From NCBI GenBank assembly GCA_036378535.1, contig DASUWH010000008.1, forward strand, positions 33,707 through 97,706: 64,000 nt of DNA, read 5' to 3'. The notes beneath the pieces are model-generated. The model saw only the letters and a list, made by a program, of their open reading frames with translations. It was not told the DNA's origin and made no database searches. A program made the position numbers and the translations under genes. Shown piece by piece: positions 43,030 through 51,364 of the stretch. Origin of the DNA: Gp1-AA122 sp036378535 (lineage in GTDB: Bacteria > Acidobacteriota > Terriglobia > Terriglobales > Acidobacteriaceae). Position 1 is the first letter of the stretch. Every line of letters starts with the position of its first letter.

Positions 43030-46000
43030 ATGGCATTTTGCAGGCTTAGGTCGTTGATTCTATCTCTCACCTTGATCCTTCTGACTTCCATGCTGGGCCA
43101 AGGTCAATCTACCTACGGCGCGATCTCGGGCGATGTACTTGATTCCTCGGGAGCTGCGGTCCCTGAAGCTTTGGTTACGTTGACTAACCTGGGCACGTCA
43201 GAGAAACGCACTCAAACCACGGGAGGAGATGGGCTTTATTCGTTCCCCAACCTGATTCCGGGCAACTATCGGGTAGAAGCAAAGAAAGAGGGCTTCAAGA
43301 CCTTCGTTCGCGACCAGATCGCTGTGCAGGTACAGCAGTCGATCAAGATCGACGCCACCATGCAGGTCGGAACCGTCACCGAAAGTGTCACGGTGAGCGG
43401 AGAGACACCGTTACTACAGCCGGAGACATCGTCGCTAGGACAGGTCGTGGAGACTCGTAAAGCGAACGAATTGCCGCTCAATGGGCGCAACATTTATACG
43501 CTCGCGGCTATTTCTCCCTCGGTGGTACCGCAGGGAAGCACTACCGGCACGCCGGTCGGCAAGAACCCCTTCGACTTCGCGAATTACCAGATTGGCGGAT
43601 CGTTCGCCAACGAAGGTGCGGAATACCTGGACGGACAGCCGCTTAACATCGGCTATATCAACCTGCCACTACTGGTGCCGACGCAGGACTCGATCTCGGA
43701 ATTCAAGGTTCAGTACAACAATCTGGGGCCTGAGTGGGGCAAGTTCGCGGGTGGCGTAATCAACCTGAGTACAAAGTCAGGAACCAACTCCTGGCATGGC
43801 GAGGGCTATGAGTACCTGCGCAACAAGGTATTCAATTCGAATGAATACTTCCTGAAAGGCTCGCAAATTGCCGCGGGTAAACCCAACACTCCGCCACCTT
43901 TCACCCAGAACCAGTTCGGAGCGGCGGTGGGTGGGCCGATTATAAAGGACAAACTATTCATCTTTGGCAGCTATGAGGGATTCCGGCTACGACAAGGAAC
44001 GGTGTTCACCACCACGGTACCAACTGCGGCAGAGCGTACGGGCGATTTCTCGAGCTCTGGCTTCACGATCTATGATCCGCTGACGGTCGATCTCACGGGT
44101 ACTGCGGCTACAAACCCGAATTTCGGGCATCGCACACAGTTTTCAGGCGACAAGATTCCGACGATTAACCCAACAGCGGCGTATTTGCTGAAATACATCC
44201 CACTGCCGACAAATAGCGGGACCTTGAACAACTTCACCAAGGCCGCCAGCACCGGCGGCAATGTTGACGAGTACGTAACTCGAGCCGACGCCAACATCAG
44301 CAGCCAGAGCCGTATATTCGGACGGTTCAGTTATTGGAAGATGCTGAGCCTGGCGCAAGATCCCTTCGGAACAGGTTTTTGCAAAGATCGCTGCAGTGAG
44401 AACACGCGCAGCAAGAGTGCGGTGATCGGGTTCAACCATGCCTTTACTTCGAACACGATCATGGACCTCAACTTCAGCGCCAGCCGCTTTCATTATCTAC
44501 GTTTGCCGATCAACTCAGGGTTCGACATGTCGAAAGAGGGCTGGCCGGCAGCCTACAATGCGTCGGTACCCTCCACAGAACGTACTCCGCTGACGCCTTG
44601 CTTCGGAGTGAACGACACCAACATCACCTGCAGCCAGGGCCAGAGCGCGATTGACGATCACAATACGCAATGGAATTTCTCACCCCAGGTGTCGATGATT
44701 CGCGGAAAACATAATTTCGTATGGGGCGGGCAGTTGGAGGAGGGTTACGACAACTACCTGCAAACCAACACCGGTGGGGGATTGATTTCGTTCAACGGTT
44801 CCTGGACAAGCAGCATCGCGGGTGGTTCCACAGCCGCGACAGGCGGAGTCGATTTCGCGGACTTCCTGTTGGGATATGGCTTGGGCCAAGGCGCTCAGTT
44901 CGGCAATCAGACTACCGGCTCACTGGTGATATCGGGTCCGGTTTCGGGTAAGCAGACCTACCGCGCGCTCTACTTCGGCGACAACTGGCACGCAACCACG
45001 AAGCTCACTCTTAATCTCGGCCTGCGGTACGAACTGCAAGGGCCCTGGTCCGAGCGCTTCGACCGCATGACCTATTTCAACCCGCGAGTATCGAACCTAT
45101 CGACAACCGGGTGCGGCGGCGCTCCCGGAACTCCATGTCCGGGTGACCTCTTTCTTGTCAAAACCGGTGTGAACGATACCCGCAACAACCTCCCTCTGTC
45201 TAAGAAGCAGTTTTCTCCACGAATTGGGTTTGCATACGGCTTGGATCAGAAGACAGTTATTCGAGCCGGATATGGGGTGTTTTATATTCCGAATTACGTC
45301 TCGTTCGGGACCAATCCGTACATCGATCCTGTGAGCAGCGCGACGAATCCGTTTTTTGCCAGTATTAACGGCGGCCTGACTCCTGCCAGTACGCTGGATT
45401 CGTCTGGGTGTAATTACACAACCGCAACAGCTGCAGGGCTAGTCGGATTCAACTGCCCCATCGCTGGCCCGTTCGGTCCTGCCCTAACTAACGTGGCAGG
45501 CAGAAATCCTCAGCCCAATGTTTCGGCTTATGGAGTCAACCAAGGAACGTTGAGCGCCACCGGGTACACGGTGCAGAAGTGGGGATACGTTCAGCAATGG
45601 AATATCGATATCCAACGCGAACTGCCGGCAAAATTCTTCCTGGATGCGGCCTACGCTGGTTCTCACGGCATACATTTGCCGCAGTTCAACACCAACGCCA
45701 ACCAGATTCCCGACGGATTTATTGCCCAGGCCGCGGCACAAGCTGCCGCTGGCCAAGACCCCACAATCAATCATTCGCCGGCGGGGTGTGCGCTAGCACC
45801 TGGGGCTTCTATTGGCACTACCGCTCCCAACGCATGTAATCCACTGAGTCTGGGCGTGGGGGCACTGGCTCCGGGAGTGACCATCCGGCAAGGTCAGCTC
45901 GATCGACCATTTCCTGAGTACGCCGGGCTTAACCTTAACGGCCAAGGCTGCTGCGATAGCACCTATAACTCGCTGCAGCTAACCGTGCAGCGTCGCTTCT

Positions 46001-46740
46001 CCGGCGGCGGCACCATGCTGGTGGCCTACACCAATGCAAAGCTGCTTTCTAACACGGACACGCTGACGTCGTGGCTGGAGGGCAGCAACGGCGGCACCGG
46101 GGCCATTCAGGACTGGAACAACCTGCGGAACGAGCGCTCATTGTCTTCCCAGGATGTTTCTCAGCGTCTAGTGATCAGCTACGTCCTTGACTTGCCTTTT
46201 GGTCATGGAAAGAAATTCCTCGGCGATATGAGCGGAGCCCCCGACAAGCTGGTTTCCGGATGGGGCGTGGACGGCGTGACTACCTTCCAGCGCGGTTTCC
46301 CCGTCAAGATCAGCTACGGGGCCTCGACTCCACTTTCTTCTGCTGGTCTTGGCATTGGCACCCTGCGGCCCGACGTCGTTCCAGGATGTGACAAATCGGC
46401 CTCCGGGAGCCCCACTTCCAGGCTCAGCGGATGGTTCAACACAGCTTGCTTCGCTGCACCGCCGGCATGGGGGTTTGGGGATGAGGCGCGAGTTGATTCC
46501 AGCATACGTCTGCAGGGCATCAACAACTTCGATTTCGCCGTGTTCAAGCAGACTAAGTTCGGACCCGACAATCGGCTAGGCCTCGAGTTCCGGACCGAAT
46601 TCTTTAACCTGTTTAATCATCCTCAATTTGGTGCGCCGAACGGGACCTGTTGCACTTCTAACAATCCTAACTTCGGTGTAGTCACCAGCACTCTGGGGAA
46701 TCCGCGACTTATTCAGTTTGGTTTGAAATTCATTTTCTGA
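43030..46740 (+). CDS. Oar-like TonB-dependent receptor, GntR-controlled
   Basis: 1236 residues from the ATG at 43030; in-frame codons up to 42859 overlap the operator and promoter and are excluded. Signal peptide in residues 1-26 (LRSLILSLTLILLTSMLGQG), CarboxypepD_reg domain about 29-110 (ISGDVLDSSGAAVPEALVTL), the NELPLNGRNIYTLAAISPSV segment, plug with GGVINLSTKSGTNSWHG, then a long beta-barrel with FFNLFNHPQFG near the end and the terminal LIQFGLKFIF. It is the receptor most directly tied to a metabolic locus in this window, being flanked by the GntR gene and carrying its operator; glycan or glycoside uptake is the likely role. Confidence 0.92.
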   Translation: MAFCRLRSLILSLTLILLTSMLGQGQSTYGAISGDVLDSSGAAVPEALVTLTNLGTSEKRTQTTGGDGLYSFPNLIPGNYRVEAKKEGFKTFVRDQIAVQVQQSIKIDATMQVGTVTESVTVSGETPLLQPETSSLGQVVETRKANELPLNGRNIYTLAAISPSVVPQGSTTGTPVGKNPFDFANYQIGGSFANEGAEYLDGQPLNIGYINLPLLVPTQDSISEFKVQYNNLGPEWGKFAGGVINLSTKSGTNSWHGEGYEYLRNKVFNSNEYFLKGSQIAAGKPNTPPPFTQNQFGAAVGGPIIKDKLFIFGSYEGFRLRQGTVFTTTVPTAAERTGDFSSSGFTIYDPLTVDLTGTAATNPNFGHRTQFSGDKIPTINPTAAYLLKYIPLPTNSGTLNNFTKAASTGGNVDEYVTRADANISSQSRIFGRFSYWKMLSLAQDPFGTGFCKDRCSENTRSKSAVIGFNHAFTSNTIMDLNFSASRFHYLRLPINSGFDMSKEGWPAAYNASVPSTERTPLTPCFGVNDTNITCSQGQSAIDDHNTQWNFSPQVSMIRGKHNFVWGGQLEEGYDNYLQTNTGGGLISFNGSWTSSIAGGSTAATGGVDFADFLLGYGLGQGAQFGNQTTGSLVISGPVSGKQTYRALYFGDNWHATTKLTLNLGLRYELQGPWSERFDRMTYFNPRVSNLSTTGCGGAPGTPCPGDLFLVKTGVNDTRNNLPLSKKQFSPRIGFAYGLDQKTVIRAGYGVFYIPNYVSFGTNPYIDPVSSATNPFFASINGGLTPASTLDSSGCNYTTATAAGLVGFNCPIAGPFGPALTNVAGRNPQPNVSAYGVNQGTLSATGYTVQKWGYVQQWNIDIQRELPAKFFLDAAYAGSHGIHLPQFNTNANQIPDGFIAQAAAQAAAGQDPTINHSPAGCALAPGASIGTTAPNACNPLSLGVGALAPGVTIRQGQLDRPFPEYAGLNLNGQGCCDSTYNSLQLTVQRRFSGGGTMLVAYTNAKLLSNTDTLTSWLEGSNGGTGAIQDWNNLRNERSLSSQDVSQRLVISYVLDLPFGHGKKFLGDMSGAPDKLVSGWGVDGVTTFQRGFPVKISYGASTPLSSAGLGIGTLRPDVVPGCDKSASGSPTSRLSGWFNTACFAAPPAWGFGDEARVDSSIRLQGINNFDFAVFKQTKFGPDNRLGLEFRTEFFNLFNHPQFGAPNGTCCTSNNPNFGVVTSTLGNPRLIQFGLKFIF

Positions 46741-46754
46741 CCGCAAGTCCATTC

Positions 46755-46786
46755 CGGGCCAGGCATTTGCCTGGCCCGAATTTTTT
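46755..46786 (+). terminator. Rho-independent terminator after the third TonB-receptor gene
   Basis: An 11-bp perfect stem (CGGGCCAGGCA / TGCCTGGCCCG) with a 2-base minimal gap, followed by AA and six T residues. It begins 14 bp after the receptor stop codon. The next roughly 270 bp up to the sigma-factor promoter hold no convincing gene. Confidence 0.92.
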
Positions 46787-47053
46787 ACTGCCTTCTTTTT
46801 CGTCCGACCTTCGCCAGTTTCTCTATATTGCACAGAGCTTGGCTGTCGCGCGGAACTTCTATTCCGCCACCAAGGCATGCGGATCCGATACCATCGCATA
46901 CGGTGCAGCTTTTCCTAAAGCTGGCTGAAGCAAATTGCGGCAACTTTTGCGCCGGGGCGCGACAGCACCAGAACACGGGCGGCCGCGCTGTGCTCCTTCA
47001 TAGCAACGAGAGGAGCCGCTGCAGCTTATCCCCTTCATCCCCTAAAATCTGTG

Positions 47054-47079
47054 TAACTTTCTTCGATCTCCTGCGTACT
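47054..47079 (+). promoter_or_regulatory. ECF-type promoter (TGTAAC-N16-CGTA)
   Basis: TGTAAC at 47054-47059 and CGTA at 47076-47079 are separated by exactly 16 bases, matching the AAC / CGT layout of extracytoplasmic-function promoters (such as the TGAAAC-N16-CGTA type). It lies 62 bp upstream of the sigma-factor start, implying self-activation. Confidence 0.6.
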
Positions 47080-47141
47080 GCTTTATGAATGCCGGGAAGG
47101 ACAAGGTGAAGCGCCGCAGCCCGTGAGGTCAAAGCCAAGAA

Positions 47142-47702
47142 ATGGACGAGCGGGATCTGGAGAGCGTGATAGGGCGCGCCCAGGGCCACGATGCCGAGGC
47201 GCTGGCGGAGATCCATCGGCTCTATGCCGGGCGTGTCTTTGGCCTATGCAAGTACATGCTGGACTCGCGGGAGAGCGCGGAAGATGCGACCAGCGAAGTC
47301 TTCCTCAAGCTGCAGCGTTCGATCGGGACCTACGACGGTTCGATTCCGTTTCCCAAGTGGCTGCTGCGAGTGGCTGGCAACCAGTGCATCGACGCTTTGC
47401 GGCGCCGAAAACGCGGACGTCAGGTGATTGTGGAAGTCGAAGACATCACGAACGTGGAGGCACCCAGCGCGGAGCTGTCGCCTCTGGGTGCCGCAATCAA
47501 GACCGAAGAGAGGGCGCAAGTGCGGGATGCTATCGCACGGCTGCCGGTGAGCTATCGCGTACCCTTGGTCCTGCGTTATTACAGTGAGCTGAGCTATGAC
47601 GAAATCGCACAGCAGTTAGACCTGCAGAGGAACCACGTGGCCACGCTGATATTTCGTGCCAAGCAAGAGCTGCGCCGGAAACTGATGCAGCGGAGCAAGT
47701 AG
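47142..47702 (+). CDS. ECF-type RNA polymerase sigma factor
   Basis: 186 residues with region 2 (about 18-85: LYAGRVFGLCKYMLDSRESA, EDATSEVFLKL, FPKWLLRVAGNQCIDALRRR) and region 4 (about 128-180: LPVSYRVPLVLRYYSELSYD and EIAQQLDLQRNHVATLIFRA). There is no region 3 or 1.1, so it is an ECF sigma. The stop is 2 bases before the start of a zinc-finger anti-sigma gene, the usual pair. An ECF-like promoter upstream suggests autoregulation. Confidence 0.94.
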   Translation: MDERDLESVIGRAQGHDAEALAEIHRLYAGRVFGLCKYMLDSRESAEDATSEVFLKLQRSIGTYDGSIPFPKWLLRVAGNQCIDALRRRKRGRQVIVEVEDITNVEAPSAELSPLGAAIKTEERAQVRDAIARLPVSYRVPLVLRYYSELSYDEIAQQLDLQRNHVATLIFRAKQELRRKLMQRSK

Positions 47703-47704
47703 TC

Positions 47705-49312
47705 ATGGAATGTTATTCGGAACAGACGTGCGCCATCTTTGTGGACGGCGAACTCGCGGCTGACGAGGCGCAGCATCTGCGAGGCCACCTGGCTACGTGC
47801 CAGCGCTGCCGTAAATTGGTGGACGCATTGCGCGCTGAGAACCGCATCCTGGGCGAAAGCTTACAAGAGCTGCCGCAAGAAACATCCAGACCCGAGGCCT
47901 TCTCTCGTTGGCCCTCGTGGGTGTGGGGTGACCTGGCGGTGATGGGCGCGGTGCTGGCGTTAGGCTCGATTGTTTCCGTCTGGATCGGTGAGCTGGAAAT
48001 TCCGGGAGCGTTGGAATGGCTCAATCCCTTCACCCCCGGCGGCCTTACGAGCCTGATGTTCGACGTTTCTTACTACTTCACGCACGGAGGTGCTGCGATG
48101 TTGACTGAGTATGCAGCTGTCGTTGGAGGTCTCTTCTTATTCTTATTATTGGGCGGCGGCGCACTTCTGCTGGGACGGCGCGGGCGACTACCCAACACCA
48201 GCCTCGGACTGCTGATCGTGCTGCTTACGTTCTCTTTGCCAGGCTTTGCCCTGGAGCATCGTCACGGCGAGTTTGTCACGGTAGCAGCGAACGAGACGTT
48301 GGACGATACCCTCCTGGCCGCCGGCAACACGGTGCGCGTGGAAGGAACCGTCAACGGCGACGTCCTTGCCTTTGGCCGGACGGTTGAAGTACATGGCACG
48401 GTCAAAGGCGACCTGGTCAGTTTTGCCAGGAGCACGGTCGTCAGTGGAACGGTCGAGGGTAGCATTTTCAATTTTTCACGGTCGCTCGATGTAGAGGGGC
48501 AATTGGGTCACAGCATTTATGGCTGGATGCAATCCTTGCGCGTTGATGAGCGTGGGCATGTCGGTGACGGGATCCTGGTTGGCGCCGGTGATGTCAACCA
48601 GGAGGGTGAGGTGAAACGCAGCGTGACCATCTTCGCCGGCAGTGCCGACGTAAGCGGCAACATCGGGCGCGAATTGACCATGACCGGAGGCAACCTTACG
48701 CTGACTAACACGGCCCGGGTAGGCAGCAACCTGACGGCTCGCGTGCGTCACCTCAAAGACGTGCACATCGCCGAGGGCGCCACCATCGCGGGTAAGCGTG
48801 ATATCCAAGAGCGGGTCAGGAAGAACTATTTCGCCCGACCAGGATTCTACTTCTACCAGGCGCTCTGGCTCGCCTCGGCCATGGCAGTGGGATGGCTCGC
48901 AGTGGTTCTGTTTCCTGGCTTCTTCGCGGCCTGCACTCAAGCGGTGGGCGCAGGCTGGCGCAGCCTCGGTATAGGGGTTGGAGTCTTGGCGGGAGTTCCG
49001 GTGGCCGTGATCGTCGTAGCCGTTACTCTGGTCGGTCTTCCGCTCGCGTTCATGTTGTTCGCGGTGTATCTGGCGGCGCTCTACCTGGCGAAGATTTGGG
49101 TCGGGGCCTTTCTGGGACGGGTGCTTCTAAAGCCATCCGGGACGACGAAAGGCGACTGGTTGCTGGGACTACTGGTTGGCTTGTTGATTCTCACCATTGT
49201 CGGCTTCATTCCCTATCTTGGCGGGTTGGTCCGCTTCGGAGTGGTTTGCCTCGGCTTGGGGGCTTTCGCCTGGCAGCTTTACCAGCTTTCACGACCGGCA
49301 GTAGCTGCTTGA
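47705..49312 (+). CDS. Anti-sigma factor (zf-HC2) fused to a bactofilin-like domain and membrane segments
   Basis: 535 residues. Residues 1-45 carry the zinc-binding anti-sigma motif with His28-x3-Cys32-x2-Cys35 (GHLATCQRCRKL). Membrane segments follow at about 74-95, 133-155 and 165-182. Residues about 190-345 form a right-handed beta-helix of the bactofilin/polymer-forming type, with short repeats VRVEGTVNGDVLAFGRTVEV, VHGTVKGDLVSFARSTVVSG and VEGSIFNFSRSL. Three or four more membrane segments end the protein (WLASAMAVGWLAVVLFPGFF, VLAGVPVAVIVVAVTLVGLP, LLVGLLILTIVGFIPYL). The fusion would link sigma control to a polymer or envelope-stress sensing module. Confidence 0.88.
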   Translation: MECYSEQTCAIFVDGELAADEAQHLRGHLATCQRCRKLVDALRAENRILGESLQELPQETSRPEAFSRWPSWVWGDLAVMGAVLALGSIVSVWIGELEIPGALEWLNPFTPGGLTSLMFDVSYYFTHGGAAMLTEYAAVVGGLFLFLLLGGGALLLGRRGRLPNTSLGLLIVLLTFSLPGFALEHRHGEFVTVAANETLDDTLLAAGNTVRVEGTVNGDVLAFGRTVEVHGTVKGDLVSFARSTVVSGTVEGSIFNFSRSLDVEGQLGHSIYGWMQSLRVDERGHVGDGILVGAGDVNQEGEVKRSVTIFAGSADVSGNIGRELTMTGGNLTLTNTARVGSNLTARVRHLKDVHIAEGATIAGKRDIQERVRKNYFARPGFYFYQALWLASAMAVGWLAVVLFPGFFAACTQAVGAGWRSLGIGVGVLAGVPVAVIVVAVTLVGLPLAFMLFAVYLAALYLAKIWVGAFLGRVLLKPSGTTKGDWLLGLLVGLLILTIVGFIPYLGGLVRFGVVCLGLGAFAWQLYQLSRPAVAA

Positions 49313-49434
49313 AAAAGCGGCGCGGTTCCAATCGTCACGTGCGAATGCTCGTAGGATTCCGCTTGCAGGCTTGGAGACCAAGCTCTGATCGCAACCTCTC
49401 CAATGGCAGTTGGGCGAGAACTCGACATCGCCGG

Positions 49435-50343
49435 CTAGTATCCGGTCCCGGAACGGGCCGTCTTTGTTTGCTTTGGGCGCGGACCTGGCGCCTCTCGCTT
49501 TTCGATGCGCGCTGCATCCAGCCTGGCGGCCACTTCGTCGAAAGCTGGGGTCGGTCCCCGCCATCTCAATTGCTCAACACTGTCGAAAAGAGGTATATCC
49601 CTCCGAAGCGTTGCCAGCCTCCTGAAGAGCAGGGCTCGATCCCACTCCCGGCAAAGAGTGTCCGCGAGTGTACTGGCATTGGCGACGTTCACCCGCCATT
49701 CGCGAATGTCCTTCGGAACCGATTCGAGATGTATGAACTTCGCGAGCACCGTGGCTGACGATTTCGCACCCCACCCGGGCAGCCCCGGATAGCCGTCTGC
49801 TGCATCACCCACCAGGGCTAGGTAATCGGGAATAGATTCTGGCGACACGCCGAACTTCTGAATCACGCCAGCCTCGTCCAGGGTCACACGCGTGCGTCGG
49901 TTTAACTGAACTACGCGGGAGCCGGATACACATTGCGCGAGATCCTTGTCAGGCGTGCAGATAACTACCCGAGTGACATCCGTACACCTGCTAGCGGCTA
50001 TGGCTGCTGCGGCAATCGCGTCGTCAGCCTCGAATTCAACCATCGGCCAGACCACAATGCCCGCCGCGGCGACGACCTCTTCAAGAAGCGGAAACTGCGC
50101 CAGGAGATCGGGATCGATGCCTTCCCCGGTCTTATAGCTTGGCCACAACTGGTTACGGAAAGATTCGATGACATGGTCGGTCGCGACTGCGATGTGGGTC
50201 GCGCCTGCTTTGATCATACCGAGCACTGACCTGAGCACGCCGCGAACAGCAGCGACCTCGCGGCCCTCGTTATCGCGGGCGGAGGGCAGCGCATAATAAT
50301 GACGGAACAGTTCGTAGGTGCCGTCTACAAGATAAATTTCCAA
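49435..50343 (-). CDS. Stand-alone 5'-3' exonuclease (FEN/PolA N-terminal domain family)
   Basis: 302 residues from a TTG start with a GGGAG site. The conserved acidic clusters of PolA-type flap endonucleases are visible: YLVDGTYELFRHYYA at the N-terminus, EFEADDAIAAAA (about 103-114), ICTPDKDLAQ and GDAADGYPGLPGWGAKSS, the last being the H3TH motif. The length is that of the nuclease domain only; there is no polymerase. Likely removes RNA primers or flaps. The C-terminal 25 residues are basic and disordered. No operon partner. Confidence 0.88.
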   Translation of the reverse strand: MEIYLVDGTYELFRHYYALPSARDNEGREVAAVRGVLRSVLGMIKAGATHIAVATDHVIESFRNQLWPSYKTGEGIDPDLLAQFPLLEEVVAAAGIVVWPMVEFEADDAIAAAAIAASRCTDVTRVVICTPDKDLAQCVSGSRVVQLNRRTRVTLDEAGVIQKFGVSPESIPDYLALVGDAADGYPGLPGWGAKSSATVLAKFIHLESVPKDIREWRVNVANASTLADTLCREWDRALLFRRLATLRRDIPLFDSVEQLRWRGPTPAFDEVAARLDAARIEKREAPGPRPKQTKTARSGTGY

Positions 50344-50464
50344 CCCGCTCCCCCACTGACAGCCATTTAACCATAATAGATGATGCCGTAGGTGTGCTCA
50401 TCAAGTCCCCTTATCGCACTTACGATCACTGCTCAGCCGCGCTACGGTCTACCGCGCCGCCCTG

Positions 50465-50620
50465 CTAGCCTCCCTGTGTTTGTTCATACGTTGCGATGAT
50501 GACGCCTGCCGGCGTAACCTCGTTTTTCACTAGTTTCAGGGCGACTTGGTGACTGGTGTTGCCAAAGATTCTTTTGCCCTTTCCGAGAACTATCGGACAG
50601 ATCAGCAACAGAAGGCGGTC
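50465..50620 (-). pseudogene. C-terminal remnant of a dihydrofolate-reductase-family (RibD C-terminal) gene
   Basis: The minus strand encodes, up to a TAG at 50465-50467, the recognisable end of this family: LLLLICPIVLGKGKRIFG, then ALKLVKNEVTPAGVIIATYE. Upstream of about 50620 the frame continues but similarity ends, and there is no start or N-terminal two-thirds. It is therefore a truncated fragment, typical of the DHFR/YCII/sigma gene sets that decay nearby. The bases from 50344 to 50464 hold nothing identified. Confidence 0.72.
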
Positions 50621-50725
50621 GATGGAGAAAATCGACAGCCCCGGCGAACTGTTTTTCTTTCGATTCTGACGGATTCAGGGTGGTCCAACAGCATAGGATC
50701 GAGGTTCAAGTGCATCAAAGCTCCC

Positions 50726-51001
50726 ATGCCAGACGATTATGCGAATGAGCCGTACCTGTGGCAATCGGTTTACGAACTGGCTGTGGCCGAACCGAACGCC
50801 GCATCCCGCCAGCAATTGCTGATCGAGGCGCAAACCGCGATGCTGCAGCGAGCTGAGGCCTTAGAGGCCGAGGGCGGCAGTGACTCCGAATGCACCGCCT
50901 TGGAAACAGCCGCCGAGAATCTCCGGGAAATGAAAATCAGTAAGCAGTCCGATGGCTCCGGAAAGCCACCGGGAACGGGCAAGTTCGGACCGCAATCTTG
51001 A
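50726..51001 (+). CDS. Small hypothetical acidic protein (91 aa)
   Basis: Begins MPDDYANEPYLWQSVYELAV and is rich in Ala and Glu, with predicted helices (AASRQQLLIEAQTAMLQRAE, ECTALETAAENLREMKI) and a Gly/Pro tail. The frame is open further 5' (to 50546) but that part overlaps the DHFR remnant and looks non-coding. No clear ribosome site. I do not recognise the family; the regular composition makes it plausible as a real gene. Confidence 0.45.
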   Translation: MPDDYANEPYLWQSVYELAVAEPNAASRQQLLIEAQTAMLQRAEALEAEGGSDSECTALETAAENLREMKISKQSDGSGKPPGTGKFGPQS

Positions 51002-51088
51002 AATCGCGACCCACACGATCCAGGGCGTCAACAGGCAGGCTCCGGGCCACCTGCCCGCATGCCTTCGCTCAAGTCCGCCGCTCCGTTG

Positions 51089-51223
51089 CTAGTCGGGTGA
51101 CGGACTGAAAAAGATCTCTCGCACCTCGACCTGCCCGCGAGTGGCGGCGACGCCTTTGCGCGCCCATGCCACCGCCTCGTCCATGTCAGCGCATTCCAAT
51201 ATCCAAAAACCGCCGATGTGTTC
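51089..51223 (-). pseudogene. C-terminal remnant of a YCII-family gene
   Basis: The minus strand reads GGFWILECADMDEAVAWARK, then GQVEVREIFFSPSPD and a TAG stop, which is the end of a YCII/DGPF-domain protein. The 5' part is missing: at 51221 the sequence switches into a copy of a sigma-factor segment in another frame. The region 51002-51088 shows nothing. A fragment left by recombination. Confidence 0.72.
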
Positions 51224-51275
51224 AGTTCGACCACCGGAGAGGGCTGAATCCGAAGCAACTGGTCGTAGAGCAGCG
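51221..51275. repeat. 55-bp duplicate of a sigma-factor gene segment
   Basis: Matches 52258-52312 at 53 of 55 positions, in the same orientation. The matching part codes on the minus strand for LLYDQLLRIQPSPVVELN in the sigma-factor remnant. Here it is fused directly to the YCII fragment, marking a deletion or recombination junction. Confidence 0.75.
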
Positions 51276-51282
51276 CGGGTGG

Positions 51283-51319
51283 CCCAGGTTCGCGCCCAGC
51301 TTTTGGGCGCTAACCTGGG
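51283..51319. repeat. REP-like palindrome upstream of the RAYT gene
   Basis: A 37-bp imperfect palindrome with arms CCCAGGTT-x-GCGCCC and GGGCGC-x-AACCTGGG around an AGCTTTT loop. It is the reverse-oriented counterpart of the copy at 51969-52005, so the RAYT gene is bracketed by inverted REP units. Confidence 0.8.
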
Positions 51320-51364
51320 TCATTCATCACTGCGGGTAGGCAAGAATTCTCCTAACGTTTCTTC

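Noticed and set aside
46828..47088. Small open frames between the third receptor gene and the sigma factor
   Set aside because: No ribosome site, no similarity, and they overlap the terminator flank and the ECF promoter.
51028..51258. A minus-strand open frame that begins with LRIQPSPVVELN
   Set aside because: It is a chance fusion across the recombination junction: the first residues come from the sigma-gene copy and the remainder is an out-of-frame reading of the YCII remnant.
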